Assembly: GCA_963732415.1 (NCBI GenBank)
Contig: CAVSZK010000019.1
Span: 372,001-436,000, forward strand
DNA: 64,000 nt
Source: RPQJ01 sp963732415
GTDB lineage: Bacteria > Pseudomonadota > Gammaproteobacteria > Steroidobacterales > Steroidobacteraceae
Reading direction: 5' to 3'
The position numbers and the translations under genes were made by a program. Every line of letters starts with the position of its first letter. The first letter of the stretch is position 1. The notes beneath the pieces are model-generated. The model searched no databases, was not told the origin of the DNA, and saw only the letters and a program-made list of their open reading frames with translations. This document shows positions 42,908-55,105 of this stretch, piece after piece.

Positions 42908-45900
42908 CGCACGCGGCCGGACTCCCGGCGCGCGAGCTGCAGCTGCTCATCGAGGCGCTTCGCGGACACCGGCCGCAGCGTCTTGAGCTCCTGCGCGAAC
43001 AATGACACCCGGAACTCCTCCAGCATCCACCGCAGGTGCTCGCGCTCGGGCGTGGTCGACGATTCACCCGCGCGAGCCAATTCAAGTTGCCTGAGCGCTG
43101 ACTCGTACGGAACCAGCTGGTCGTGGAGCATTCGATCGCGCTCCACGGCGTCACGGACCCGCGCCGCCCGACGTGACGCAGCCTTAAGGTACTTCGGCAG
43201 CTGCCGAAGCCACGGATCGGGCGTACGCCGCATCCAGCCCGGTGCGAGCAGCGCCGCGACCTGGTGCGAGATCGAGTCACGCGCCTGGGCGAACGCCGGC
43301 GCGCCCAGCGCGTCCAGTGCTGCACGGACCTCCTTCAGCGCTGCGAGCGTATTGCGAGCACATCTCTGCAGTTCGTCGCCCTGCTCCGAAACGCCCGAGC
43401 GGACGGAATCCACCAGCGCGTCAAATTCGGTCGCGCTGCGGGGATCTCTGCAACCCGATGCGCGGATCGCGTCGACCACCGCCCGGTCCGCGATTTCGCC
43501 GAAAAGCACGCGCCCCATGCCGGAAGCCGCCGTCAGCAGCACCAGCTCGCGGTCGGCCGCACAATTGCGACGCACCAGTTCGTGCTGTTGCGGCATTGCC
43601 AGGGCGGCCAGCCTGGCGACTCCCTCGCGCGTCGCAAGCGCCGCCTGTGTTGAACCGGGATAAAGCCGGAGTCGCACCGCATCGCCGGTGTCCTCGACGC
43701 CCGGGTACATGCGCACCGACACGCCAGCGACCCTGACGGTCACTTCGGCCGGGATCTCGCCGAAGTCCCAGTGGCGAAGCCTGTCACGGCTCCAGGCGCT
43801 GCCAGGCGGCGTGACCGCCGCCGTGCCGCCGGCCAACCTCAATTCTCTCTGCAGCGAATCGAGGTCGCGACTGCTGCGGATTTCGTGCCCGCTGGCATCC
43901 AGCACCCGGAAATTGAGCCTGAGCGCTGCCGGCAGCACGATACCGGAGAATGCGGTCGCGTCGGTCGCGCGGCCGGCGCGCTGCGTGACAAATTCCGCCA
44001 GGCGCGTGAAAAGGCTGCCGTCCCGCGCACCCTGCAGCGACGCGAGGAACCGGTCCGCCGCCTCCGGGATCGGGACCAGTTCGCGACGCAGTTCCTTGGG
44101 CAGCCCGCGCAGCAGCGCAACGACCTTCTCACGCAGCATGCCCGGCACCAGCCAGTCGAGCCGCTCCATCTCGAGCGAACCTAGCAGCGGCAGCGGCACA
44201 GTCAGTGTCACGCCATCGTCGGGGCTGGTCGCGTCGAACACGTAATGCAGCGGCAGATGGTTGCCGTCCAGTGACCAGGCGTCCGGATATGAATCGGCCT
44301 CCACCTCTGGAAGGGCCTGCGAAAGCATTGCCTGCGGCGGCATGTCGAGCCGATTCGGCTGTCTGCGTTCCTCCGTCCGCCACCAGTACTCGAAGCTTCG
44401 CGTGGTCGAGACATCCGCTGGAATCCGTTCGAGATAGAAGCCGGCGAGTACGTCGTCGTGCGCAAGCAGGTCCCGACGACGCAGTTTGGCCTCCAGCCGT
44501 TCGATCCCGCGCCGGGCTTCCTGGTTGCGCTCAAGGAAAGCCGCTTGCAGCGTGGACTGCCTGCGCACCAGCGCCTCCTCGACGAACATGCGCCGCGCCG
44601 TCGCCGGGTCGACCTTCGCGAAATTGACCTGCCTGCCGCTGCTGAGCACGCGTCCGTACAATGACACCGTCTCGCGCGCCATGACCATTCCGCGCTCAGG
44701 CACCCACTGCGCCTCGCTGTAGCTACGTCGTACCAGGTGGGCGCCCGCCGCTTCGATCCACGACGGATGCACCTGCGCGACCATCCTCGCATACAGGCGC
44801 TGCGTTTCGACGAGGCTCGCGGCCACGACCCAGCGCGGACTGCGCTTCCTGAGTGGCGTGCCCGGCGCGATCACGAATCGGGCATCGCGCGCTCCGAGGT
44901 AGGTCCGGTCTTCGTCGAGCACACCGATGCCGCCCAGGAATCCCGTCAGGATCGCGTGATGCAGGGGGCCAGAAGCTGCCGGCTGGTCGTTGATCTGCAG
45001 CTCGAGCCCCGCGGCGACATTGCCAAGCTGCTCATGGAGGTCCTGCCATTCGCGCGCGCGTACGAAAGACAGATAGTTGTCCCTGCACCAGCGGCGCAGC
45101 GCACGGTTGCCACCAGCGGCCTGCTCGCGGACCGCACGCCAGAGATTCAGCACCATGAGGAAATCGGAACGCTCGTCGGCGAACTGCGCGTGTCGCTCGC
45201 TCGCCGCGTCCGCCTTGTCGGCCGGTCGCTCGCGCGGGTCCTGGATGCTCAGGAAAGCGGCGATCACCAGCGCCTCGGCAAGACAGCCGGTCCGCCCCGC
45301 CTCGAGCAGGATGCGGGCGAGCCTCGGGTCGACCGGCAGACCGGCCATCTGCCGGCCGAGCCGCGTGATGCGCCGATCGCCGTCCACCGCGCCCAGTTCC
45401 TGCAGCAGCCGATAACCGTCGTTCAGCAGGCGGGTGTCTGGAGCGTCGAGGAACGGGAAGTCCTCCGGGGCGCCGAGGCCGAGCGCCGCCATTTGCAGGA
45501 TCAGGCTCGCGAGGTTGGTGCGCAGGATCTCCGGATCGGTGTAGCGCGGTCGCGCGGCAAATTCGTCCTCGGCGTAGAGTCGGATGCAGACTCCCTCCGC
45601 AACGCGACCGCAGCGGCCCATGCGCTGGTCCGCACTCGCCTGTGACACGGGCTCGATAGGCAGTCTCTGGAACTTCGAACGCGGGCTGTAACGGCTCACG
45701 CGCGCGAGTCCGCTGTCGACCACGAACCTGACACCGGGGATCGTCAATGATGTTTCAGCGACATTGGTCGCGAGCACCGCCCGACGACGGCTGTGACCCG
45801 CGAAGATCCGCTGCTGCTCCTGGGCCGACAACCGCGAGAACAGCGGCAGTACGTCCCAGTCTGCGGCGCGCGTCCGCGACAGCAGGTCCCTGCATTCAGC

Positions 45901-46827
45901 GATCTGCCGCTCCCCGGGAAGGAACACCAGCGCGTCGCCTTTAATCCCGCGGCCCTCCGTGGCCAGCTCGTCGAGCGCCATCGCAACAGCCTCGGGAAGC
46001 GATGGCGCCTCCGCTTCGTCCTCGTGCAGCGGGCGGTAACGCACCTCCACCGGGTAGCTGCGACCTTCGACGTCCACCACCGGCGCACCGTCGAAGAACT
46101 CCGCGAACCTCGCCGTCTCGATCGTCGCCGAGGTCACGATGACGCGCAGCTCGGGCCTGCGCTGCACCAGTTGCCTGCACACGCCGAGCAGGAAGTCCAC
46201 ATTAAGGTTCCGCTCGTGGGCCTCGTCGAGGATCAGCGTATCGTAGCGCTCGAGCAGCGGGTCACGCTCGAGCTCGCGCAGCAGCAACCCGTCCGTCATC
46301 AGCTTGACCAGCGTCCGCGGGCCGGTGCGATCGGTGAATCGCACCTGGTAGCCAACCAGGTCTCCGGTGGTCGTGCCGATCTCCTCGGCAACCCGTTGCG
46401 CCAGCGCCTGCGCCGCGATGCGCCTCGGCTGAGTGTGGCCGATCATTCCCTTGATGCCGCGGCCCAGTTCCAGGCAGATCTTCGGAAGCTGGGTGCTCTT
46501 GCCGCTGCCGGTGGCGCCGCTGACGATCACGACCTGGGACGCAGCAATGGCCGCCGCGATCGCGTCCCGGCGGGCATGCACCGGCAGAGTGTCGTCGTAC
46601 CGAATCGTCGGAACCGAAGCCCTGCGCGCCTCGGCCCTGGCGACCGATGCGTTCAACTGGCCCGTCAGCCGCTCCAGCTCGCGAGCATCGACGCGGCCGC
46701 CACGCCGTGCGAGCCGGTTCGTCCACGCTTCGAGCCGACGACGATCCCGCAACAGGCACTGGTCGAGCGCCGCGCGCTCGTGGGCCAGCCGCGGCGTCAG
46801 CGGGTGTCCCGCTTTGCCGCCAGCCAT
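42904..46827 (-). CDS. hrpA: ATP-dependent RNA helicase HrpA
   Basis: DEAH-box helicase of 1307 residues, matching E. coli HrpA length. Motif I is SGATGSGKSTQLPKI, motif II ILDEAHERNLN, motif III TSATIE, motif VI QRMGRCGR. HA2/OB domains and the long C-terminal DUF3418 region follow. HrpA acts on collided or stalled ribosomes. It overlaps the end of mazG by 31 bases, so the two may be co-transcribed, and converges with the slipin gene. Confidence 0.96.
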   Translation of the reverse strand: MAGGKAGHPLTPRLAHERAALDQCLLRDRRRLEAWTNRLARRGGRVDARELERLTGQLNASVARAEARRASVPTIRYDDTLPVHARRDAIAAAIAASQVVIVSGATGSGKSTQLPKICLELGRGIKGMIGHTQPRRIAAQALAQRVAEEIGTTTGDLVGYQVRFTDRTGPRTLVKLMTDGLLLRELERDPLLERYDTLILDEAHERNLNVDFLLGVCRQLVQRRPELRVIVTSATIETARFAEFFDGAPVVDVEGRSYPVEVRYRPLHEDEAEAPSLPEAVAMALDELATEGRGIKGDALVFLPGERQIAECRDLLSRTRAADWDVLPLFSRLSAQEQQRIFAGHSRRRAVLATNVAETSLTIPGVRFVVDSGLARVSRYSPRSKFQRLPIEPVSQASADQRMGRCGRVAEGVCIRLYAEDEFAARPRYTDPEILRTNLASLILQMAALGLGAPEDFPFLDAPDTRLLNDGYRLLQELGAVDGDRRITRLGRQMAGLPVDPRLARILLEAGRTGCLAEALVIAAFLSIQDPRERPADKADAASERHAQFADERSDFLMVLNLWRAVREQAAGGNRALRRWCRDNYLSFVRAREWQDLHEQLGNVAAGLELQINDQPAASGPLHHAILTGFLGGIGVLDEDRTYLGARDARFVIAPGTPLRKRSPRWVVAASLVETQRLYARMVAQVHPSWIEAAGAHLVRRSYSEAQWVPERGMVMARETVSLYGRVLSSGRQVNFAKVDPATARRMFVEEALVRRQSTLQAAFLERNQEARRGIERLEAKLRRRDLLAHDDVLAGFYLERIPADVSTTRSFEYWWRTEERRQPNRLDMPPQAMLSQALPEVEADSYPDAWSLDGNHLPLHYVFDATSPDDGVTLTVPLPLLGSLEMERLDWLVPGMLREKVVALLRGLPKELRRELVPIPEAADRFLASLQGARDGSLFTRLAEFVTQRAGRATDATAFSGIVLPAALRLNFRVLDASGHEIRSSRDLDSLQRELRLAGGTAAVTPPGSAWSRDRLRHWDFGEIPAEVTVRVAGVSVRMYPGVEDTGDAVRLRLYPGSTQAALATREGVARLAALAMPQQHELVRRNCAADRELVLLTAASGMGRVLFGEIADRAVVDAIRASGCRDPRSATEFDALVDSVRSGVSEQGDELQRCARNTLAALKEVRAALDALGAPAFAQARDSISHQVAALLAPGWMRRTPDPWLRQLPKYLKAASRRAARVRDAVERDRMLHDQLVPYESALRQLELARAGESSTTPEREHLRWMLEEFRVSLFAQELKTLRPVSAKRLDEQLQLARRESGRVR

Positions 46828-47582
46828 AACGCCTCCAGTTCCTCGGCCGGGAGGCCGGCGAGCGAGCGGCCCTCTGACGACGCACGGACTTCCATTGCGC
46901 CAAACCGCCGTTCGAACTTTGCACCCGCCTCGCGCAGCGCGGCCTCGGGATCAATGCCGCAGTGCCTCGCGAACTGAGCGACACTGAACAGCAGGTCACC
47001 GAGCTCTTCCCGGACCTGCGAGGTCTCGCCGGAAGCGACCGCCTGCTCGAGCTCTTCCGCTTCCTCGCGTACCTTGTCCAGCACGCTGGCGGGCTCCTGC
47101 CAGTCGAAACCGACGCCCGCGGCGCGTTTGCCGAGTTTTGCTGCTCGCGTCAGCGCCGGCAGGCCCAGCGCAACCCCTTCCAGCGCGCCGCCTCCTGCTC
47201 CCCGCGCCTCGCGCTCGGCGGCCTTGTGGCGTTCCCAGGCACGCCCCTGGTCCGCCGCGTCGACGACATCGTCATCTCCGAATACATGCGGGTGGCGGCG
47301 CTCGAGCTTGTCGCAGATCGCATCGGCCACATCGTCGAAGGCGAACAGACCCCGCTCCTCGGCGATTCGCGCCTGGAATACCACCTGGAACAACAGGTCG
47401 CCGAGTTCGTCGCGGACCGATTCCGCGTCGCCACGTGCCACGGCATCGGCCACTTCGTAGGCTTCCTCGATGGTGTGCGGGGCAATGCTGGCCCAGGTCT
47501 GCTCGCGATCCCACGGACAGCCGCCCTCTGGATCACGAAGGCGTGCCATCACGGCGAGTAATCGACTGAGCGACGTACTCAA
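46797..47582 (-). CDS. mazG: Nucleoside triphosphate pyrophosphohydrolase MazG
   Basis: Tandem-domain house-cleaning NTP pyrophosphatase, 261 residues. MARLRDPEGGCPWDREQTW, TIEEAYEVADAVARGD, ELGDLLFQVVFQARIAEE and DKLERRHPHVFGD match E. coli MazG; the second domain repeats EELGDLLFSVAQFARH. TTG at 47580-47582 is favoured: it overlaps the nudL stop as TTGA and gives the right N terminus. The open frame reaches 47636 inside nudL, and an internal ATG is less likely. Confidence 0.93.
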   Translation of the reverse strand: MSTSLSRLLAVMARLRDPEGGCPWDREQTWASIAPHTIEEAYEVADAVARGDAESVRDELGDLLFQVVFQARIAEERGLFAFDDVADAICDKLERRHPHVFGDDDVVDAADQGRAWERHKAAEREARGAGGGALEGVALGLPALTRAAKLGKRAAGVGFDWQEPASVLDKVREEAEELEQAVASGETSQVREELGDLLFSVAQFARHCGIDPEAALREAGAKFERRFGAMEVRASSEGRSLAGLPAEELEALWLAAKRDTR

Positions 47583-48229
47583 GGTTGCTCCAGCAGCTGG
47601 CAGAGCGACATCAGCATGACCGCGGTCGCGCCCCATATGTTGTGGCCCTGGTAAGGGATGTCGTAGCCCTTGAACGTGCGGCCGGCGAAGTTCCGCTCCC
47701 GCGGCACGTGGTTGGCCCGGTCGAGCACGAACGACAGCGGCACCTCGAAGGCCTCCTCGACTTCAGTCCGGTCGAGCCGCAGGTTGAAGCCGGGACGCAC
47801 GAAGGCTACGACGGGCGTCACCACGTAACCGGTAATTACGAAGTGGTCACGGAGATACCCCGCCAGCCTCACGAACTCGGAGCCGAGCCCGATCTCCTCC
47901 CGGGCCTCGCGCAGAGCAGCTTCCCAGGGACCGGGGTCGCCGGCCTCGATGCGTCCACCGGGAAAGCTGACCTGGCCCGCGTGGTTCTTCAGATGGCTGG
48001 CGCGCCGGGTGAGCAGCACCGTCAGTCCCTGCTCGCGTTCGACGACGGGCACGAGCACCGCCGCGCGTGCCAGCTCCGTGGGCAACAGTTCCCGCAGCGC
48101 CGCCAGGTCCTCGGGCGGGCGCTCCGTCATGTGCGGCAGGAATGGATCGCCGCCCGGGGCCGATCCACGCAGCCTCTGCTCGATGGCGGACCTGAGTCGC
48201 GCGCCTTCGTCCGCGATATCTGCCGCCAT
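47579..48229 (-). CDS. Nudix CoA pyrophosphatase, NudL/YeaB-like
   Basis: Nudix hydrolase of 216 residues. The Nudix box GRIEAGDPGPWEAALREAREEIGL is preceded by HAGQVSFPGG, the NuCoA pattern of CoA diphosphatases, and LLTRRASHLKNHAGQ. It probably cleaves CoA or acyl-CoA at the diphosphate. It is the first gene before mazG and hrpA. Confidence 0.9.
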   Translation of the reverse strand: MAADIADEGARLRSAIEQRLRGSAPGGDPFLPHMTERPPEDLAALRELLPTELARAAVLVPVVEREQGLTVLLTRRASHLKNHAGQVSFPGGRIEAGDPGPWEAALREAREEIGLGSEFVRLAGYLRDHFVITGYVVTPVVAFVRPGFNLRLDRTEVEEAFEVPLSFVLDRANHVPRERNFAGRTFKGYDIPYQGHNIWGATAVMLMSLCQLLEQP

Positions 48230-48314
48230 GCTCCTGCGCTCCGGGCGTCCGCGCAGGCGCCTTGAAGCGGGCCTGCGGTATCATCCGGGATCGTAGCACC
48301 TCCCGGATTCACGC

Positions 48315-49682
48315 ATGAGCCTCAACACCCTCACGGCCATCTCTCCAGTGGACGGAAGATACGCAGGCCGCTGCGCGGAACTTCGCGGCCTGTTCAGCGA
48401 GTCGGGACTGGTGCGCGCCCGCGTGCGGGTGGAGATTGCCTGGCTGCACGCGCTGGCGGCCAACCCGGGCATCCCCGAGATGCAGGGGCTCACCGCGGCG
48501 GACCTGGCAGCGGCGGCGGACATTGCCGCGTCCTTCGGCGAAGGTGACGCGGCAGCAGTGAAGGCCATCGAACAGCAGACGAACCACGACGTGAAGGCCG
48601 TGGAGTACTTCATCAAGAATCGCCTGTCGTCCCATCCGGCCTGGCTCGCGCGCCTCGAGTTCGTACACTTCGCCTGCACCTCCGAGGACATCAACAACCT
48701 CTCCTATGCGTTGCTGTGCATGCAGGCCCGCGACGAGGTGCTTCTGCCGCGCCTTCAAGGACTGACGGATGCGTTGCGTGCCATGGCGCATTTGCACGCC
48801 GAGGACGCGATGATGTCGCGCACTCACGGACAGCCCGCGACACCGACCACCCTCGGCAAGGAAGTAGCGGTGTTCGTGCACCGGCTGCGCAAGGCCTGCG
48901 ATCATTTGCGCGAGGTCCACATCCTCGGCAAGGCGAACGGCGCCGTCGGCAATTACAACGCACACCTGGCGGCCTACCCGGACGTGGACTGGCCGGGTCT
49001 CTCGCGCCGGCTGGTTGAGTCGCTGGGCCTGCATTGGAATCCCTACACCACGCAGATCGAGCCGCACGACTGGATGGCGCAATACTTCGATGCCCTGGCG
49101 CGCATCAACACGGTGCTGATCGACCTGAGCCGCGACTTCTGGGGCTACATCTCGGTCGGCTGTTTCCGCCAGAAAGTGGTCGCCGGGGAAGTCGGGTCCT
49201 CGACCATGCCGCACAAGGTGAACCCGATCGACTTCGAGAACGCGGAGGGCAACTTCGGCGTGGCAAATGCGCTGCTGCGGTTCATGGCCGAGAAGCTTCC
49301 GGTGTCGCGCTGGCAGCGCGACCTGACGGACTCGACCGTGCAGCGAAACATCGGAGTGGCACTCGCTCATTCGGATATCGCGATCCAGTCCGTGTCACGC
49401 GGCCTCGCGCGCCTGGAGGTCGATCATGCACGGCTCGCGGCCGAGCTCGATGCGAACTGGGAACTTCTTGCGGAGCCCATACAGACGATCATGCGGCGCC
49501 ACGCGGTGCCCGAGGCGTACGAGCAGCTGAAGGCGCTCACACGGGGCCGCCGACTCGATGCCGCCGCCGTGGCTGTGTTCATCGACGGCCTGCCGATACC
49601 ATCTGGCGAAAAGCAGCGACTGCTCGAACTCACGCCCGCCACGTACATCGGCCTTGCCGCCACCCTCGCACGCAATGTCTGA
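48315..49682 (+). CDS. purB: Adenylosuccinate lyase
   Basis: Purine biosynthesis enzyme of 455 residues that cleaves SAICAR and adenylosuccinate. ISPVDGRYAGRCAELRGLFSE, EQQTNHDVKAVEYF, FACTSEDINNLSYAL, SRTHGQPATPTTLGKE and the flexible catalytic loop GSSTMPHKVNPIDFENAEGN match the gammaproteobacterial type. It overlaps the following acetyltransferase by eight bases. Confidence 0.98.
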   Translation: MSLNTLTAISPVDGRYAGRCAELRGLFSESGLVRARVRVEIAWLHALAANPGIPEMQGLTAADLAAAADIAASFGEGDAAAVKAIEQQTNHDVKAVEYFIKNRLSSHPAWLARLEFVHFACTSEDINNLSYALLCMQARDEVLLPRLQGLTDALRAMAHLHAEDAMMSRTHGQPATPTTLGKEVAVFVHRLRKACDHLREVHILGKANGAVGNYNAHLAAYPDVDWPGLSRRLVESLGLHWNPYTTQIEPHDWMAQYFDALARINTVLIDLSRDFWGYISVGCFRQKVVAGEVGSSTMPHKVNPIDFENAEGNFGVANALLRFMAEKLPVSRWQRDLTDSTVQRNIGVALAHSDIAIQSVSRGLARLEVDHARLAAELDANWELLAEPIQTIMRRHAVPEAYEQLKALTRGRRLDAAAVAVFIDGLPIPSGEKQRLLELTPATYIGLAATLARNV

Positions 49683-50202
49683 CCGCCCTGCCGCAGAGCC
49701 GGTCCGGGTGCTTGCGGCGACCTGGCAGGACGACCAGGAGCAGCTGATGTCCGTGCGGCGCCGGGTGTTCGTCGAGGAGCAAGGCATCCCGGAATCCGAG
49801 GAAATTGACGATATGGACCCAGCCTGCCGTCACGCACTCGCGTATACCGCTACCGGCGACCTGGCCGGGACCGGGCGGCTCGCACCCTCCGGCAAGATCG
49901 GTCGAATCGCAGTCCTGCCGTGCTACCGCCGCGGGGGCATTGGCGCCGCCATCGTTGTCCATCTCGTGAACCAGGCCACAGAACTGGCCCTGCCGCAGGT
50001 ATACCTTCACGCACAGGCCGATTCCGTAGGCTTCTACGAGCGGCTGGGATTCCGGGCGGAAGGGCCCGTGTTCGACGAAGTAGGCATTCCTCACCGGCGA
50101 ATGCGCCGCGGGACGACGCACGAAGATGGACGAAAAGCTGGAGTTCAACGAGTCGAGGAGCATCCTCTCGACGCTCGAGGAATACCGGGCGGCGGTGGCT
50201 GA
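49675..50202 (+). CDS. GNAT family N-acetyltransferase
   Basis: GNAT enzyme of 175 residues. VRRRVFVEEQGIPESEEIDDMD and the acetyl-CoA loop RIAVLPCYRRGGIGAAIVVHLV are clear, and the domain ends near GIPHRRMRR (about residue 143). The frame then runs on for some 30 residues, 77 bases into the next gene, with no family likeness. ATG 49675 overlaps the purB stop. Acceptor unknown. Confidence 0.83.
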   Translation: MSDRPAAEPVRVLAATWQDDQEQLMSVRRRVFVEEQGIPESEEIDDMDPACRHALAYTATGDLAGTGRLAPSGKIGRIAVLPCYRRGGIGAAIVVHLVNQATELALPQVYLHAQADSVGFYERLGFRAEGPVFDEVGIPHRRMRRGTTHEDGRKAGVQRVEEHPLDARGIPGGGG

Positions 50203-50632
50203 ACTCGCCTGCCGCGCCGAGCGTTCACTGTCCATCTACACGCCTGACCTTGAGCCGAAACTCTACGACCAGGACTGCTTCCTGGAGCCGATGAAGCGCC
50301 TGGTGCTCGCTCGCCGGCATGCACGTCTCAGGGTGCTGATCTCGGATCCGGCACGCGCATCACGCGAAGGCAACCGCTTCATGCAGATGGCCCGACGGCT
50401 CACGAGCTACATAGACTTGAGAAACGTGTCGCCGGAATTCCGCGGCAACCCCTGCTCATTCATCGTCGCCGACGACAAGGCGATCGCCTACCGCCAGCAG
50501 CACACCCGCTGGGACGGCGTCGTCGAGTTCAACGACGCAGCCGTCGTGCGTCGCTACCTGACCTATTTCGACGAAGCATGGGCCGAGAGCCAGATCCAGC
50601 CGGAGCTTCGAGCGACCGCCGTTGATTTCTAG
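50126..50632 (+). CDS. Phospholipase D-like protein (DUF7931 type)
   Basis: Protein of 168 residues with a PLD-like half fold: RSLSIYTPDLEPKLYD, RLRVLISDPARASREG, FIVADDKAIAYRQQHTRWDG and VVRRYLTYFDEAW. The HKD catalytic signature is not intact, so activity is doubtful. In some proteobacteria a similar domain is joined to a GNAT domain; here the two are in different frames and overlap by 77 bases. Function unknown, probably linked to the acetyltransferase. Confidence 0.75.
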   Translation: MDEKLEFNESRSILSTLEEYRAAVAELACRAERSLSIYTPDLEPKLYDQDCFLEPMKRLVLARRHARLRVLISDPARASREGNRFMQMARRLTSYIDLRNVSPEFRGNPCSFIVADDKAIAYRQQHTRWDGVVEFNDAAVVRRYLTYFDEAWAESQIQPELRATAVDF

Positions 50633-50661
50633 GCGCGGCGCCTCCTTGGCAGGCCACCTCG

Positions 50662-50667
50662 TATAAT
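50662..50667 (+). promoter_or_regulatory. -10 hexamer placed for a leaderless nudJ transcript
   Basis: A perfect TATAAT ends seven bases before the ATG at 50675. It also overlaps an in-frame ATG at 50666, arguing against that upstream start. No Shine-Dalgarno sequence is present. Confidence 0.55.
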
Positions 50668-50674
50668 GACCGGC

Positions 50675-51151
50675 ATGGTGTGGAAGCCGGACGTTACGGT
50701 CGCTGCAGTCGCCGAGCGTGACGGCCGGTTCCTGTTTGTCGAGGAACGCGCCAGCGGACACGTCGTGCTGAACCAGCCTGCCGGACATCTCGAAGACGGC
50801 GAATCACTGCTCGAGGCGGTCGTGCGAGAGACGCTCGAGGAAACGGCGTGGGAATTCCAGCCGCAGGCGGTCGTCGGAGTCTACCTCTGGCGGCCCGCAA
50901 ACCAGGGCCGCAGTTTCCTGAGAATCACTTTCAGCGGTGAGCTGCTCACGCACGACCCGTCGCGCAAGCTCGACCGTGGCATCATCCGAACCCGCTGGCT
51001 CAAGCGCGATGAACTGCTTGCGCCCAGGGCACGGCTGCGCAGCCCGCTCGTACGACAGTGCGTAGACGACTACCTGGCAGGCGTACGCCATCCCCTCTCG
51101 CTCATCAGCCACCTGGTCACCGAACCCGCCGCCCTGGCCGCCAGCGGCTAG
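50675..51151 (+). CDS. nudJ: Nudix phosphatase NudJ-like
   Basis: Nudix hydrolase of 158 residues similar to E. coli NudJ, which acts on thiamine pyrophosphate and nucleoside di- and triphosphates. WKPDVTVAAVAERDGRFLFVEE and WNQPAGHLE-like LNQPAGHLEDGESLLEAV lead into the Nudix box ending RETLEETAW (Ala replaces the usual Gly). LRSPLVRQCVDDYLAG matches the NudJ tail. It precedes mnmA as in many gammaproteobacteria. Confidence 0.9.
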   Translation: MVWKPDVTVAAVAERDGRFLFVEERASGHVVLNQPAGHLEDGESLLEAVVRETLEETAWEFQPQAVVGVYLWRPANQGRSFLRITFSGELLTHDPSRKLDRGIIRTRWLKRDELLAPRARLRSPLVRQCVDDYLAGVRHPLSLISHLVTEPAALAASG

Positions 51152-51226
51152 CAATAAATCGGTGCCATAAATCGGTGCCAGGCACCTATTTTCCGACCGG
51201 AAAATAGGTGCCTGGCACCGATTTAT
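51152..51226. repeat. 28-bp perfect hairpin built on GGTGCCAGGCACC, with a partial tandem duplication
   Basis: The arms 51167-51194 and 51199-51226 are exact complements over 28 bases around the loop GACC. Each arm contains the shorter palindrome GGTGCC-A-GGCACC. The first 13 bases of the left arm (ATAAATCGGTGCC) are also present in the preceding CAATAAATCGGTGCC at 51152-51166. The layout resembles repetitive extragenic palindromes linked to RAYT transposases. It fills the nudJ-mnmA gap. Confidence 0.85.
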
Positions 51227-51234
51227 TGCCGCTG

Positions 51235-51240
51235 TAGAAT
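51235..51240 (+). promoter_or_regulatory. -10 hexamer placed for a leaderless mnmA transcript
   Basis: TAGAAT ends seven bases before the GTG start of mnmA; any -35 would lie in the right arm of the hairpin. No ribosome site is present. Confidence 0.45.
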
Positions 51241-51247
51241 TGCCGGC

Positions 51248-52377
51248 GTGAACAACCCCGATCGCGTGGTCCTTGGAATCTCAGGCGGCGTCGATTCCGC
51301 CGTCGCCGCCGCGCTGCTCAAGGACGCGGGCCTGGATGTGCACGCGCTGTTCATGCGCAACTGGGAGGAGGACGACGACGCGTACTGCACCGCGGCCGCC
51401 GACCTGCAGGACGCACGTCGCACCTGCGACGAGCTCGGGATCCCGCTGCACACGGTCAGTTTCGCCGCGGACTACCGCGAACGCGTGTTCCGCCACTTCC
51501 TGGACGAACTCGAGGCCGGCCGTACGCCGAACCCCGACGTAGCCTGCAATCGCGAGATCAAGTTTGGCGTGTGCTTCGAGCATGCCGAACGACTCGGTGC
51601 GCGCTGGTTCGCGACCGGGCACTACGCCCGGACCGCGTCGCTGGATGGCGGCACCTGCCTGTTTCGCGCCTCGGATGCCGCGAAGGACCAGACTTATTTT
51701 CTGCACACCGTGCCGGGCGCGTTGCTCTCGCGGACACTTTTCCCAATTGGCGGCATGGCCAAGGCCGAAGTGCGGCGCATCGCGCGCGAGCGCGCGCTGC
51801 CGGTACACGACAAGCGCGACAGCACCGGCATCTGCTTCGTCGGCGAACGGCCGTTTGCGGCGTTCCTCGCCAACTATCTGCCCGCCCGCCCGGGCGACAT
51901 CGAGACACCGGAAGGTCGCAGGCTGGGTCGCCACCGCGGGCTCATGTATTACACGCTCGGGCAAAGGCAAGGCATCGAGATCGGCGGCGTGCGCGGCGCG
52001 TCCGAGGCGCCATGGTACGTAGCGGCCAAGGACCTGGGGCGCAACGTGCTGGTCGTGGTACAGGATCACGATCACCCGCTGCTGATGAGCCTGGAATTCG
52101 ATACCGGGCCTGCGAACTGGATCGCCGGATCACTACCGTCGCGCCACCTCACGTGCACCGTCAAGACTCGCTACCGCCAAGCGGACCAGGCCTGTGACGT
52201 CGAGATTGCCGACGACGGCTCCTGCCGCATCACTACCCGACAACCGCAACGCGCCGTGACCCCCGGCCAGTCAGCCGTGTTTTACCAGGGCGAACGGTGC
52301 CTGGGAGGGGCAGTCATCGCCCGGACCCGCTATAATTCGACGGTTACGTCGGGCCCGTTTGTTTCCCCGGAGGTTGC

Positions 52378-52381
<4 letters not shown>
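51248..52381 (+). CDS. mnmA: tRNA-specific 2-thiouridylase MnmA
   Basis: Enzyme of 377 residues that thiolates U34 of tRNA-Lys, -Glu and -Gln. The PP-loop SGGVDSAV lies at residues 12-19; catalytic cysteines are in NPDVACNREIKF and DSTGICFVGE; ATGHYAR and KDQTYFL are family markers. The start is GTG 51248 with no ribosome site. Its TGA overlaps the acnA ATG. hflD, often next to mnmA, is absent here. Confidence 0.97.
52331..52336 (+). promoter_or_regulatory. Possible internal -10 for acnA within the mnmA 3' end
   Basis: A perfect TATAAT lies 41 bases before the acnA ATG. No TTGACA-like -35 sits 16-18 bases upstream. An internal promoter would let acnA be expressed separately from mnmA. Confidence 0.35.
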
Positions 52382-55071
<2,690 letters not shown>

Positions 55072-55105
55072 GCGAAAGTGATCAGTGACTAGCGGTTAGC
55101 GGATA

